NCBI RefSeq assembly: GCF_036320965.1
Contig: NC_092228.1
Span: forward strand, 15,748,307 to 15,812,306
Length of the DNA: 64,000 bases
DNA from: Panulirus ornatus
Taxonomy: Eukaryota > Arthropoda > Malacostraca > Decapoda > Palinuridae
Direction: 5' to 3'
A program made the translations under genes and the position numbers. The notes below the pieces were generated by a model. It saw nothing but the letters and a program-made list of their open reading frames with translations. It was not told the origin of the DNA and ran no database searches. Positions within the stretch are counted from its first letter, which is position 1; each line of letters starts with the position of its first letter. Below, piece after piece: positions 32,500 through 44,056 of the stretch.

Positions 32500-33720
32500 T
32501 GATACATCCTTGTTCATGTGATATTAGAAGGACTTCTTCCAGTCTTGATTTTTTCTTTTGGTGGATTTTGTAGAATTCTCTTGACTTTGATTGGCTTTAT
32601 GGTACAAAACCCATAGATTTATTTTGGTTGTTCCAGGAACAAGTTCAAAGGCAATCTTCCTGTGCAATTTCTTATGCTTCTCAATTGGAGAAAAGTAGAT
32701 GGTCTACTGATAAGACATATCTACTCCCTTCTCTGCATTGTTGTGTGCAAGAACACAATTTGGTTTAAGATTTTTTATTTATTCATTTATTTGTTTTATT
32801 TTTTCTCTGGATACCAGCCCATCACCTTGTTCTGCCATGCTTGGAATCAGCATAACACTCCTTTTGTCCTAATTGTGTAGCATGACACCATGACTATTTT
32901 GTAATGCTTAGGAAGATACTGCCAAACATTGGCTCTTCCTATGAACATTATCATGCTCTCATCAGTAATGACAGCAGGATGTGGTTGATGATCAGCCTCA
33001 GAGAAAGTGAGGAAATTGACCAAAGGCCTGATCTTGTACAATTATCTTGTGGATGATATGCTGCAGTATTGTCACAAAAATAAAGAAATCTGAGCAGTAG
33101 CTCAAATCATTCCTTTGTCATTATTTTGGGCACAAAAAGATTCATTAATATAAAGCTTACTTTTAGACCTGTACATTGAAATTTCCTGCTTAGTTGCCAA
33201 TCCCATGTATATAAACACTCTAAAAAAGTTCGTTATCTCATCACAAGAAGTTTCTTTCCATGCATTCATTTGTGACCTACTGACAAGTTGGGTTGATTTT
33301 GTTATTTGTTGAGCCTATCTATTGGTCTCTCTCACCATCAACTGTATGATTTCTTCTGTAAGAAACAATATATATATACACATGGATAGGCCAGGTTTTG
33401 TCAGCATCAGTTGCATGTTGAGGAACAAAAATAATTTCTTTACCAGTAAAAATTAGTGATCATGGCATAAACTGAACTGACCCCTTCTCTCTGACTGGAC
33501 TTGGATACCATTCTTATTGTAAAAGCTTCCATTGTCTTCTGAAAAAGAATCACTGTCTTTGTTATCAGTAGAATATCCATCAGTCTTGATGGTACAGCTA
33601 TCATCTGATGTAATACTAGAAGCATTCTCCTTGGTGGCTTTGACCCCACATGATCTATAAAACAGTGATGCATGCATCTCTGAAAGAGAATGATCTACTA
33701 AATAGTTTTTGAAAGCAGTA
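32500..33720 (-). pseudogene. piggyBac-like transposase relic
   Basis: Minus-strand frame 33041-32847 reads MYKIRPLVNFLTF, then TDESMIMFIGRANVWQYLPK. This closely resembles the piggyBac transposase core IRPLxxFLxxxF..xDESMxxFxGRxxxxQYxPxKP, in which the Asp of DES is a catalytic DDD residue. Further down the strand (about 32770-32590) PNCVLAHNNAEKGVDMSYQ and YFSPIEKHKKLHRKIAFELV match the C-terminal VxxYNxxKxGVDxxDQ..Y..xRKxxxWxRKxxFxLL region. Upstream (33677-33453) an acidic Ser-rich stretch fits the N-terminus. Several frameshifts; inactive. No terminal TTAA-flanked inverted repeats were located. Confidence 0.8.
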
Positions 33721-34545
33721 TGATAGATACGTTTAAGAATAGGCTTGATAGATATTTCATTTCAGGTCCATATCAAACATTATTCACACCTCCATGGTTA
33801 TGTGAAAAGAATGCTCGTTTTTCCTTTTTGAAGTATCTGTATGCCTTTCTACTCATTCCCCTCAAATTTGTGTTTCTAACATCTACTGCAAACAGCCTTG
33901 AAAAGACCCAGTGGTCTGTTGCTGTTTCAGCTCCTTTGCATTCATGGTATGTTTAGGAGAGCATAGTGAGGTATTTTGCAGATGACATGAGAGTAAATAA
34001 AACAGGAGAAACAAAATGAGACCAAGAAAAACTACAAAAAGACCTGGATATAAGTTACAGAATATTTGGCTTAAGAGAACCTAACAGAATTTGATGAATG
34101 GATATTTGAACAAATGAATAATGGAAAGATTATTAGTAAGGGCCTTACAGAGAAAGAATTAGTGAGGACAATGTTAAAGACAGGTTTTATTATGAGAAAC
34201 ATGAATTCAAAGAGCTCATTGAAAATGTACTACTTTTAAGCCAATTACTGAGTGGTATGGTATTGAAAACTTTTGCAAGAAAAAGAAAGCCAGTGCTCAA
34301 ACTGAAAATGCTCACTTTATTCACCAGAAGCAAAATGGAATTCTGTTGTGTTTTGCGGTATTCAGTTAAACAGAAAAGTAAACCAATTTGTGAAGAGTAC
34401 ATGAACACCTCACGCGCAAAACTGATGGTCTGGAGCTTAGGAACTAATAAGAGGTTAACAGAACTTCAACTCTACAGTTTAGAAGAAGTAAGGGAGAAGT
34501 ACATGATGATAAATGAATGACAGGAAACTGAGGGCATAAAGGCAT
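33718..34545 (+). mobile_element. LINE RT C-terminal fragments (CR1/L2-like)
   Basis: 33720-33776 reads MIDTFKNRLDRYFISGPYQTLF, the characteristic C-terminus of a CR1/L2-type LINE ORF2. A second piece follows. 33963-34060 reads VRYFADDMRVNKTGETK and LQKDLDI, the catalytic FADD box and its downstream helix. 34257-34520 encodes VLKTFARKRKPVLKLKMLTLF, RSKMEFCCVLRYSVKQKS and RLTELQLYSLEEVREKYMMI, matching the post-RT region. It may continue the element at 30.5-32.1 kb, split by the piggyBac relic, but a separate copy is equally possible. Confidence 0.72.
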
Positions 34546-35640
34546 GTTCACAGAGGAAAAAGACAGTGTACAGATTACGCAAGGTCAGAAAAATATGAGT
34601 GTAGATGAAAAAGGGTATGATTTATATAGGAAGTGATGATGAGGGCACAGAGAATGAGACAAATGACTGTAAATGTAAACAAGAGAAGTATGAAAAAAAT
34701 ATTATTGAGACGAGTGAAAGACGAAGTATATGTGCATATGAAAGTAATGAAAGTTTGGTGAATTAAAAGCACAGTAAACAGAAAGAAAGTGGGGAAAATG
34801 AAGAGATGCCGGTAAATAGAATGAAAGATAGTAATATGTTCAGAGAGTATTGAAGTGGTAGCAGCAAACACTTTGATGAAAATTCGCATAACCACCCAAA
34901 ATGGAAGAATGTGATTATGCTCAACCAGAAATTTGTGACAAATATGACAAATATCACAAAACTTAGGCCTCACAGATAGTTGCTTTTACTTTGTAAATGA
35001 AAAAGAGTGGGGTATGAGGAAAGTACAAGATTTGAAATTGAGAGCAGTGAAAGTGCAGGAGGGAAGGGAAATGATGATCAACATAGAGATGGAAATAGAC
35101 ATGCAGGATGATTCAGTTAGAGATGAGAACTATTTCATAAAACCTGGAAGGAAATACTTGAATTAAACAAATGGAGAAAAATGGAAACCAGCAGAGATGC
35201 CACACAAAAAGATAACCATGAAAGGCTGACAAATGAAGATAGAACTGTATTTCATCATTGAATAGAAAAGCTATTTGGAATGGTGACATTAACCAGTATT
35301 GGCATGAGTATGAAACACACCGAACTAATTGAAATGAGAGTCATAACAATTAATAGGCAGATTTTGGTAACAGCAGAAGCCTGCCAAACCAGTGAAACTT
35401 ATTTATTGGTGAAGCAGATATGGAAAGTCCTAGCAGAAATAGGAGTAGGAAAGCATTGAAAACACACAACATAACTGAGACAAAGAATTCCCCTATGGAA
35501 AACAGAAATGAACTAACCACACATGAAAAGTTAATTGGAGTGGATGAGGACACAACTGAAAACCAGCTGAGGACAAATAAAGGAGCAGAGAATCCTTGGA
35601 AGATAAATTTATGTACACATACAAATATAATCAGAGAACT
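34546..35640 (+). other. A-rich sequence, possible LINE ORF1/linker
   Basis: Purine-rich with many GAAAATG words. Frame 35420-35668 is Asn/Thr/Glu-rich (MESPSRNRSRKALKTHNITE...). No domain is recognised. The position just upstream of a LINE endonuclease and the same strand suggest the 5' part of that element. Confidence 0.35.
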
Positions 35641-36790
35641 GTTGAATCAAAGTGAATTACTTGAATGAATACACTTGGGATAACAACACAGTGCTAATCA
35701 ACACAACAGAAACCTGGCTTGAAGAAAAAGTGAAAGATAAAGCAAATTTGCAACAATTTGAAATGTTCAGATCAGATAGAATGAGACTGAAACAGGGAGA
35801 TGTAATAGTGTTCGCTCATGATAAGCCAAAAGGAAAGTGGATAATAAAGATGAGTTACATTGAATGTGAAGTTACATTGAATGTGAGTTCATTATAGTGA
35901 GCATTTCAACCATATACACAGTAGGTCTTGTATCATACATACCACCAAAAACCAAGCTAAATTACATGAACAGAATATTTATTAAGGTTAGAAAAATATT
36001 GAGGGTGTTGGAGAAACTTGATCTGATAATTATATGGGCTGATGACTATAATTTCCACGTTATTGATTGACAGGAAAGGGAAGTAGATTATGGATGTAGA
36101 TGTAAATACAAAGAAAAGATCAATGGATCAGCAGACATTAAAGAACTTTTCCAAAGATTGATTAATCTGTGTGACTCATTCACCCTTGTACTGTATAAGG
36201 AAACCACAGACCGACAAGAGGGAACAGGATGGCAGATCTTTTTTGTATAACATAGCACTGTTTTGAAGTGTATAAATGAATGATACAGTGGAAATAAGTG
36301 AATGTGAAATTGATACAGCAACAGAGGACAGCTGTAGATTGAGTGACATGAATTATCCCTCAACAAATCAAACTTGAGACATTATTGAAAGCATTTTAAA
36401 CTCATGTCGGAGTGGGATCTTCAGAGATCTATCTGTCTAACTATCTATCCATAATAACAGTTACACACTCAGAAATTTACTATGAGAAAATGCAGCAAAA
36501 AACTGTTGAGCTTGTACCAAAGAAAAAGAATGCAAGATGGAAAATATCAAGAGACAGAAAATTGTGAATGAATAGAAAAGTAACATGGTAAAAGAGGAAA
36601 TGGTTAGCAATTAAAGAGGCACGACTACGAGTTTGAAGAGAAGATGAAGAATGCAGAAGCAGAAGTAATGAAAGACCACAGAAGAGAACAGAGCATGAAT
36701 GAAGAGAGTTTTACAGAACATGCAAAAGAATCCAGAGTATGACTCATGAAATTTGGATTTGTAAAGTTAGGAAACCTATAAAACTTGGAT
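35641..36790 (+). mobile_element. Decayed CR1/L2-like LINE, endonuclease and linker
   Basis: 35652-35897 encodes INTTETWLEEKVKDKANL, then FEMFRSDRMRLKQGDVIVFAHD (usual TETWLxxxVxDxEL..FxxxRxDRxxxxGGVxIYxH), the N-terminal half of an AP endonuclease. At 35925-36065 LVSYIPPKTKLNYMNRIF and IIIWADDYNFHVID match (V)xAYRPP and (I)xxGDFNxPxxxW. At 36110-36240 KELFQRLINLCDSF and TLVLYKETTDRQEGT match the FxxxxxxxxLxQxVxxPTR region. From 36470 to 36790 a Lys/Glu-rich linker (KKKNARWK..) leads toward the RT, which is not recognisable. Stops and shifts throughout. Confidence 0.75.
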
Positions 36791-36947
36791 GATTTCAGGG
36801 CTGGGAACATAATGCCAAAACTCAGATGATTCTCAAAATATGGAAATTTGGTATGCCTGTGAGTGACAGGCTCATCAGTCGTATAAGCTTATCATTATAG
36901 TATACTGTATTTATGTACAACATTCATTATTTCTCTGTTGATTTGAT

Positions 36948-37001
36948 TATTTTGGCTTTTGCATTACCATATCATTATATGGTAATGCAAAAGCCAAAAT
37001 A
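36948..37001. repeat. Perfect 25-bp hairpin
   Basis: Left arm 36948-36972 (TATTTTGGCTTTTGC..) and right arm 36977-37001 (..GCAAAAGCCAAAATA) are exact reverse complements with a 4-base loop CATT at 36973-36976. Function unknown: a foldback mini-element, a cruciform or a short hairpin RNA are all possible. Confidence 0.95.
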
Positions 37002-37079
37002 TTTGTTTACGCTATGCACATGTAGAAAAGTATTTTTCCATATGGGGTGGATAAATTTCAAAACTAGAATGTCCTGCTT

Positions 37080-38050
37080 AGGTCACTGCACCTAAAGAAG
37101 TACAGAGAGCTCATAGAGAAGGTTCAGAGAAGGGCAACAAAGATGAATTAAGAGAACTAAGTTACAGTGAAAGGCTGGAGGTTTTAGATTTACCATCTTG
37201 GAAGAGAAGAGTATGGAATGATCTAATGACGCCCTTTAAGTTTTAAAAGAGATCTGTGATATGGACAGTAAACAGTTTTTCAAGAGATTTAGGGATAGAG
37301 CAATCAGAGGGCAGAATTCATGAAAAAACATGCCATAAACTATGTAAAGAAATACTTTTATAGTATATAAGTGGTGATTGAATGGAATAGTGACTGAGGA
37401 CATGGTTAATGCTGTCATCAAACATAAATTTAAGGGATTGTATGATAATAGGGAATGTTCAAGAGATGGGGCCTCATGAGTGAAATATAACTTCCTCCCT
37501 ATACATTACAAAGATAATGATATGAATGTTTAATATATACATAGAAAACAAACTTGAAATGTGCTTTTTCATATGGTCGTCAACAAACTAAGTGGGTGTA
37601 AACAAACAAGATAATGCATAAACACTGCACAAGGAAATTTAAGGAATGGAACACAATGTTTTACCATAAAAGGCTGAAAGAACTGGAACTTTATAGCCAA
37701 GAAAGAAGAAGAGAATGATACTTTATGTATGGCAACAGATTTAAGGTATACAGGAAAATATACTAAACCTGAAAGCCTTTCAGCAAGAACACTATGAAAC
37801 ATACCAAAAACATCTGCCATGGTATGTAAAGGCCTTAGACTAAAGTTCAAACAGCTGTTTGATATGCTACTGGGAGAAATATATGTTCATAGAACAGCTA
37901 CAGAAACATTTGAATGAAAACTTGACATGTGGTTGAAAAAGTCCCAGATAGACAAAGAATAGATAATCATGTAATTTAGATGACAGTAGAGAGGAACATT
38001 GTTATTCATCAAACGTAATGTGCTATGAGCTCTATCCCTGCCATCATTGC
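37080..38050 (+). mobile_element. CR1/L2-like LINE C-terminal relics
   Basis: At 37096-37255 the + strand reads YRELIEKVQRRATKMN, then LSYSERLEVLDLPSWKRRVWNDLM (usual IExVQRRATKxI..LSYxERLxxLxLxxLExRRxRxDLI). At 37625-38040 a second copy gives RNGTQCFTIKG.KNWNF, LRLKFKQLFDMLLGEI, ETFE.KLDMWLKKSQIDKE and a terminal region as in KxxLDxWLxxVPDxPxxxxY. These are two 3' ends of old LINEs, both inactivated. Confidence 0.68.
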
Positions 38051-41000
38051 ATTGTATCATAAGTTGGTAGGTACACTCTTTCTCTCTCTCCCCTGTTGTT
38101 GCTATGCAGTTACTAACCCCATTATCATGTACTTTACAGTACCTCTTGTCACATCATTTCATGTGTTGATTTTGAAATCCCATCTCGGATAATTCTCACA
38201 AGGAAATTCTTTGAATATTAACACCCTCTTCCATTAGTTTTTAACAGCATCATTAATGGTCTAGTAAGTATTTGTGCTCACTCCTTGAGTACTCAGGGCA
38301 AGATTTCATGTGGGTCCTGTACCTTATGAAGTAAGGTCTTTCAGTATCATGATTATATCATGTCTGAAAATTCTCAACATTTTCCTTGGTGATTTCCCCA
38401 TCTTATCTATCGAGTTTTGGGTAATGTGTTCTCCAATGTGAAAACACTTTGGAATTTTGAGTCAAGCTAATCACACAATTAATCTTTTGATTGCATGATC
38501 TTTTTCCTTTGAGTCCTTTTGTCTTATTATTTGTTTCTCAGCCAGTAAGCTGCCCCCTTTGAGATTATTGAACTTCCTTAGATTAAGTTAACCCCACCCT
38601 CATATTTCTTTCAAAAATTTTTCTCTAGTATGTGTGTGTCTATGTTTGATTGATTATTTTGTGTATTACAGGGAAAGTTTCACTCTCCTAGGTTGTATGT
38701 GTGTTTGTAGTTATGTGTATCATTGTTTCCAAATGTTACTGTGTCCTAATTATTCTTCTAAGAGATGTTAAGGATTTTCAGTGTATTACAAATGTGAAAC
38801 TTTATTAGTCATAAGTAAATCCTTTGTTCGTTTTTGAACTGAGAATATGATGGATTAACCTCATTATATTTAGTGGTTGTGTTTTTTGCAGAGTTTATCT
38901 GCTTTTCTTTAAATCTTTGTTTACCATTAAGTGAGAATTCCTAAAATTGCAAAGAAAATTGACTTAGCAGTGTGTCATATTTGGTCCTCTTACTAAGGTA
39001 TTGTGGTAACTTATGATACTGTACTATGTCACTATTTCAAGAATCGAAATCAAATCTCTTCTCTTCTCCTGTTGGACTTGTTAGGTACTCTATGGGAACT
39101 TACTATGGTTTAAACAGTTACACAGACAGAGCATAAATTTTCCTAACTCCTCCACTTGCACAGACTGAATGACCTTGTAGGTACTCTCATTACCAACTGG
39201 CTTGATGCACAAGAATAGTGTGTGCCAATGAAGTTGTGTTCTTATACTAATATGCCTTCAAGAAAAGTGATAGTTGTTGGAGTGGACACTTCTTTTGAAA
39301 GCATTTTTATATTTAGTTTGATTTTATTATCATTATAACTAAACTATTTACATAAGAGTTCAGAACTTGAATCTGTATATGATAACTAAACTTGATACAT
39401 TCACTTCTTTGAAAATTTGATAAAATGCTAATCAAAGTAGATATATTTGTTATTTTCCTGTAACTTCAGCAATAATATTACTGTGGATGTTTTTTCTTAA
39501 GCAAACTTAAATCAAAGGAAAGTGAACTCATAGCACTCCAACTTCTGTCGCTCATGGAAACTATAATAAACTATAAAAACTAGGCAGCGAGGGCAGTGTT
39601 ACAGATAACTAACAACCACTACACCTTTGAGGTAAGTCCCAGTGTTGTGGCAATGCCTGCCTGATCTACTGTCGTGCTGCTTTATTACAGCGTTACAGAA
39701 CATGTTTGCATGCCTTCTAGTACATGTTGTGATGGCATTATAAACGATACAGACTTTTGGCACTTAGGAACTGCATTTTATCCTTTACAAATATTTAATG
39801 TAAATGAATATACTTTCATTAGTAGAATTACTGTATATTAAATGTATAGCTGGACTGTAACCTCTCCATTACATGTAGATTTGACTTAAGTTGATAGAAT
39901 TAGTGCATATGCATGATTTTTATCGAGCTTTCCAAAGTTGGCAGTATAGAAAGAACTATTCAGTATATTAAAAGAAATTGAATATCATGAAGGTAGATTT
40001 TCTCATTTGATAAGATTTTCAATACACTGCAGTTTCCTGTAGTTATACATTATGGAAAGGATGTACAAATAACATTATTATGAATGCCTGAAGTTTTACA
40101 TCTTTCCTTTCAACTTCTGGAATGTTGCCTGTAGATTTTATTTGTAGATCTAGAAGCTCCCTTACACATAGCAGGTTTAAACACTTAACACAAAAACTCC
40201 TATACTGACTGTCCTAGGGTGGGGTGTAAGCATAATATTAGGAAAGAAACAAATTGGATCTTGGTTCACAGGGTATAATTGATACAATATATGCAAAACT
40301 GAAATTATCCTAGTATGACTGCTGCTCTGCTGTTGTTTTATTTCTCCAACCATGTTTCTTTGTTGGTTATAATGGATTTTTCTGCTTGTATGTTCATAGA
40401 CATTTTATTTGATGTATATGGAAGAATTTCCAAATTAAGATATACAATATATGAAGATTTGTAGAGCCAGTGTCTTATTATTCATGTGGGCTTGCAGTGA
40501 AATCAATTATAATGGGCCATTGATTGGGTTGTCAGTAAAAGTTAGTTTCACTGAAATGTTGAAACAAGTCTTTGTTAAGTATTGATTAAGATTGTGTGTC
40601 ACCCTTCAGAATATTGCAGTTGGTTGGAGAGTTAAGACATGCTAATGCTAGCTTCTATTTAGTATGTCTGGCAGTAGACAGGCATTGCCACTCATTGGAC
40701 AGACAGTATAAGAGTAGCTAAATGCTGTTTAATCAGAGCCTGTATTTGTTGTAAATGTTCCACAGTACTGTTAATATATTGTAAAATTGAAAGGTTCAGG
40801 GAATGTTATATCTTATAAAAGCAAATTGAGTATCTTATTTCAGAAAAAAAATCTCGTTAGATGGAAAAAGCATACTACAATTATGCTTCAAATTCATTGT
40901 CATTAGAGAGCTGTAAATTGATTGTTATCAAATTTGAAACAGTAAAAAGGTTTTTTGAGAATAGTTTAGGTGTTTCAAAATTAGAAAGTTGTAGAGATTC

Positions 41001-42923
41001 AGGCACACTATGTGCTAAAAGTTTCCCTCCATCCAGAATTGCCTTACTGAAGAGAGAGTTGTGTGAGATATTACATTTTGAAGCTGAATGTAATTACTTT
41101 TCAGCAAGGGAGATTATGATACTGGACTAAATCATGTTTGAAGGGGCAGAATGACAACTGGTACTGATATATAAATAGATACATTTGTTTATTTGTATAT
41201 TGTTACAGGTAGGCAGTATGTGCAGACATTTTAAACTATATAGAATTTTTGTAAGTTATAGGACATGGTTGTGATTAAGCTGCAGTTAGCAAACACATAG
41301 AAGCATCTGTTGACCTTTTCATATATTAATAAACCTGGCACTGGAGGGTTTTTTAACATAAATACTAAAAGATACAGACAAAATTTTTATTTTTATTTTG
41401 CTTTTCTTTTATAGGTTTAAAAAAATATCACCAGAATTATATAAAATGCATTTGAATTCTTTCTTCAATTGAAATTTTGAAGTTTAATTCCAAGCTCCCT
41501 ACAGTTTGTATTGGTGTGAATCACTTTAGTGATAAACACAACTTAATTCTTGGTTGCTTTCCTGATATTGCAGATTCAGCAGTTTTGCCTAATAAGAAAT
41601 ATTCTTTGTAAGAACCAACTTAAAGCCTATTTGATAGTTTATTTTGTAAGTTGACCTGCTGAGCAGGAAGGCATCCTGATGGGGTAACAATGCTCATATA
41701 TCTGAGTAACAAAAATGTCCATTATAGGACAAATGAGTGAATTGCTGTGACTGATGTGGAGACCAAACTACAGCCATATCATTGCACTGTCAATGATTTA
41801 CTCTTTTTTTTGTTAGAATTGCTGTTAGTGTTTGTTTTAAAGATTTCCAATTCATTTTGGGTGTAAGGATGTGGGCATACAGCAAATCTAATGGATAACA
41901 AAATACAGTGAAGTATATAAGATGACAGCGTTTGGCTGATAGTTTCCTTCTACACATGTTACTGATGACTGTAGGTCCTTAATGTGCTACATTTTTAGTG
42001 AATATTTTATTATTTTTGTATTATATCCAGACACATCTGCATGCATACAAATATGTGTACATCTGTTTACTCTGCCAAACATGGACAATGTGCAGATCAC
42101 TGATGAGCATTAATTGCACATACAGATATAAACAGGCACACAGACATTTTCTAAAGTATTAGGAAAATTTGCTTATGATTTTGTGGATATATATATATAT
42201 CTTGACTTTTTTTGATTGGTTTAAAGCATGGTCATGATTTCTCTTATCATAGCTTCATTCAAAAGTTTACTAAGCCTTGTAACTTTTATGAGTTCTGAAA
42301 AACCATTGGTTTTCATGGTTCATTTTTGTTTGTGCCAATTTTTTTTGTTACATTCATTTGATAGTGATTATATGTATGTCACTGAAAAAAATGGGTGCTT
42401 CTTTTGTATATACAGTATACATAAATATATTAAGCCTCATTGCATGACGTTGGGCCTGGGTATATGCTTATGATGATAGTTTCGGTATTCAGGGAATCCA
42501 GTAGAAACAGTCATGCTCGTAGGAGATCATATCTAAGCTTTGAAATTTAATGTAATTGTTAAGTAGATACATCAGCTAACAGTTGGGCAGCTCTTACTGT
42601 AAGGTAATACCTTAGTTGAAGATATTTTTGATTTGCAGGTCAAACAGTCAACAAATAGTAAAAATTAATGCACAAAACTGAAAGTTAATCATCATTGTTG
42701 TCTTTGTTCTGCTACAAGTAGATTTTGATCCATGGATACTTTGTTGTCATTACTTTGAAGTCATGGATGAACAATAAGAAAGTTTTATAGTGAAGGATTT
42801 TATTAAAAGCTGTGATAATGTTAGTATCTATTACTTTGTATATTGCTACATGTTAGTCCTATATAATCAGTAGGTAAATCATTGTGTAATCCAGAGTTAT
42901 TAATTCTGGTATTGTCCTAACAG
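38051..42923. other. No supported gene; AT-rich, possibly intron
   Basis: No exon, RNA gene or clear transposon motif was recognised. 38170-38470 shares loose wording with the LINE linker at 13130-13340 and may be another old minus-strand LINE piece. The open frame 40861-41130 (89 residues) has no recognisable domain and no splice or start context. If the exon at 42924 is real, this region could be an intron of the FARP-like gene. Confidence 0.4.
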
Positions 42924-43152
42924 CTGTCAATTCAATGCAAGTTCAAACAGCAACTGCTCCAGTTGACGCTCCAGCATCAAGGGTCAGTAATGAAACACCA
43001 TCCCTGCCTCCATATGGCCCACCTTCTTCAGAGACTGAAAGTCAAGAGCAGCCCGTCAGTGACTTGTCCACCCTATATGCCTCTCCAGTTAATACTACAC
43101 CACTTTCTGCACACAAAGAGAATATTCCTCTCTCAAATCATGTCAGTAATAG
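42924..43152 (+). CDS. FARP: FARP-like RhoGEF, Ser/Pro-rich linker exon (probable)
   Basis: A 229-bp candidate internal exon with acceptor TATTGTCCTAACAG and donor AG/GTATGT. It is open throughout, encoding VNSMQVQTATAPVDAP, then a Ser/Thr/Pro-rich stretch ending NHVSN. It ends with two bases of a codon (AG), and the next recognised exon at 55354 starts with the one base needed (G), so the junction gives Arg. In FARP proteins a low-complexity linker lies between the N-terminal FERM/FERM-adjacent region and the DH domain, which fits. Sequence homology is not decisive because linkers diverge; the phase match and composition are the support. The upstream exon, which must end with one base of a codon, was not found. 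Confidence 0.55.
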
Positions 43153-43504
43153 GTATGTTCTTAGTGGTAATATTGTGAGAAGAGAAATAGTAATGGAATT
43201 ACACTGAATGTCAGGATTCTTGTTTACAAGGAGGAAAATGACAGTTTGCAAGTTAATTGATATGTTCCAGATACAGGTACATCACTGATTTTCTGGCAAC
43301 TGATGGTTCGGCACCTCCTTCAGTCCGGACAAAATTACATGAGGGAACTTGAAATTACCACGGTCGCCAGACTAGTATACTGGGCAGCCACAGATAGCGT
43401 TGTGTGTAGGTCGCACTTATTTACATTCTTTACACTGCACTTGGTGGTGATACCACAATTTTGTGAGATTCTTAGCTTATTTTGCTTAAATTTAACCCTA
43501 GCTA

Positions 43505-44056
43505 TGGCTTCTAAGACATATGAGTGTTATTCGTGGTGTCAAATGTAAACACCAGTCCATATCAATCCAAGATAAAGTAGAACTGTTGAAAAAAATGGAC
43601 TGTGGTGTTTCGGTGCATAAGCTGTGTGACATCTACAACAATAGTTCATCAGCTGTTTATGATATAAAGAAGCAAAGGGAGAAAATATTGAAATTCTATG
43701 CAGACAGCGATTCCAAGAAGCAAATAACGATTAGAAAAACTATGAAAGATGGTAAGAGTACTGAGCATGATCAAGTGATGATGCAATGGTTTTGACAGCG
43801 TCGGAATGATGGAGTGGACTTCTCAGGTAGCATGATAATGGACCAGGGTAAGTTGTTCCATAAAGAACTTGAATTACAACATGAGCTTGACCATAGTGAA
43901 GGATGGATTCAAAGATTCAAGAAGCGTCATGGAATTTCCATGAATAGAGTGTGTGGAGAAAAGCAGTCTGCCAACCATGAAGGAGCTGCCAAGTATGTGG
44001 ACAAATTTGCAAAACTCATAGCTGACGAGCACCTTGGTCTTGAGCAGGTGTATAAT
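43505..44056 (+). pseudogene. Tigger-type transposase, N-terminal half
   Basis: Begins MASKTYE, shifts frame near 43525, and continues in 43520-43795: KCKHQSISIQDKVELLKKMD, GVSVHKLCDIYNNSSSAVYDI, KKQREKILKFYADSDSKKQ (helix-turn-helix of CENP-B type), KTMKDGKSTEHDQVMMQWF, a stop at 43793-43795 in place of Arg. Then frame 43814-44122: SGSMIMDQGKLFHKEL, GWIQRFKKRHGISMNRVCGE (CENP-B-type second DNA-binding domain), KYVDKFAKLIADEHLGLEQVYN. Tigger transposases continue NADExxLFW at this point, the start of the DDE catalytic domain. Here the sequence switches to LINE at about 44056. The transposase would bind the TIRs and cut and paste; this copy cannot. Confidence 0.88.

Noticed and set aside
39590..39632. 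Short AG...GTAAGT-bounded stretch as a micro-exon
   Set aside because: Only about 40 bp, no coding similarity, and weak acceptor context.
40861..41130. 89-residue open frame in the quiet region before the linker exon
   Set aside because: No domain, no splice context and ordinary AT-driven composition.
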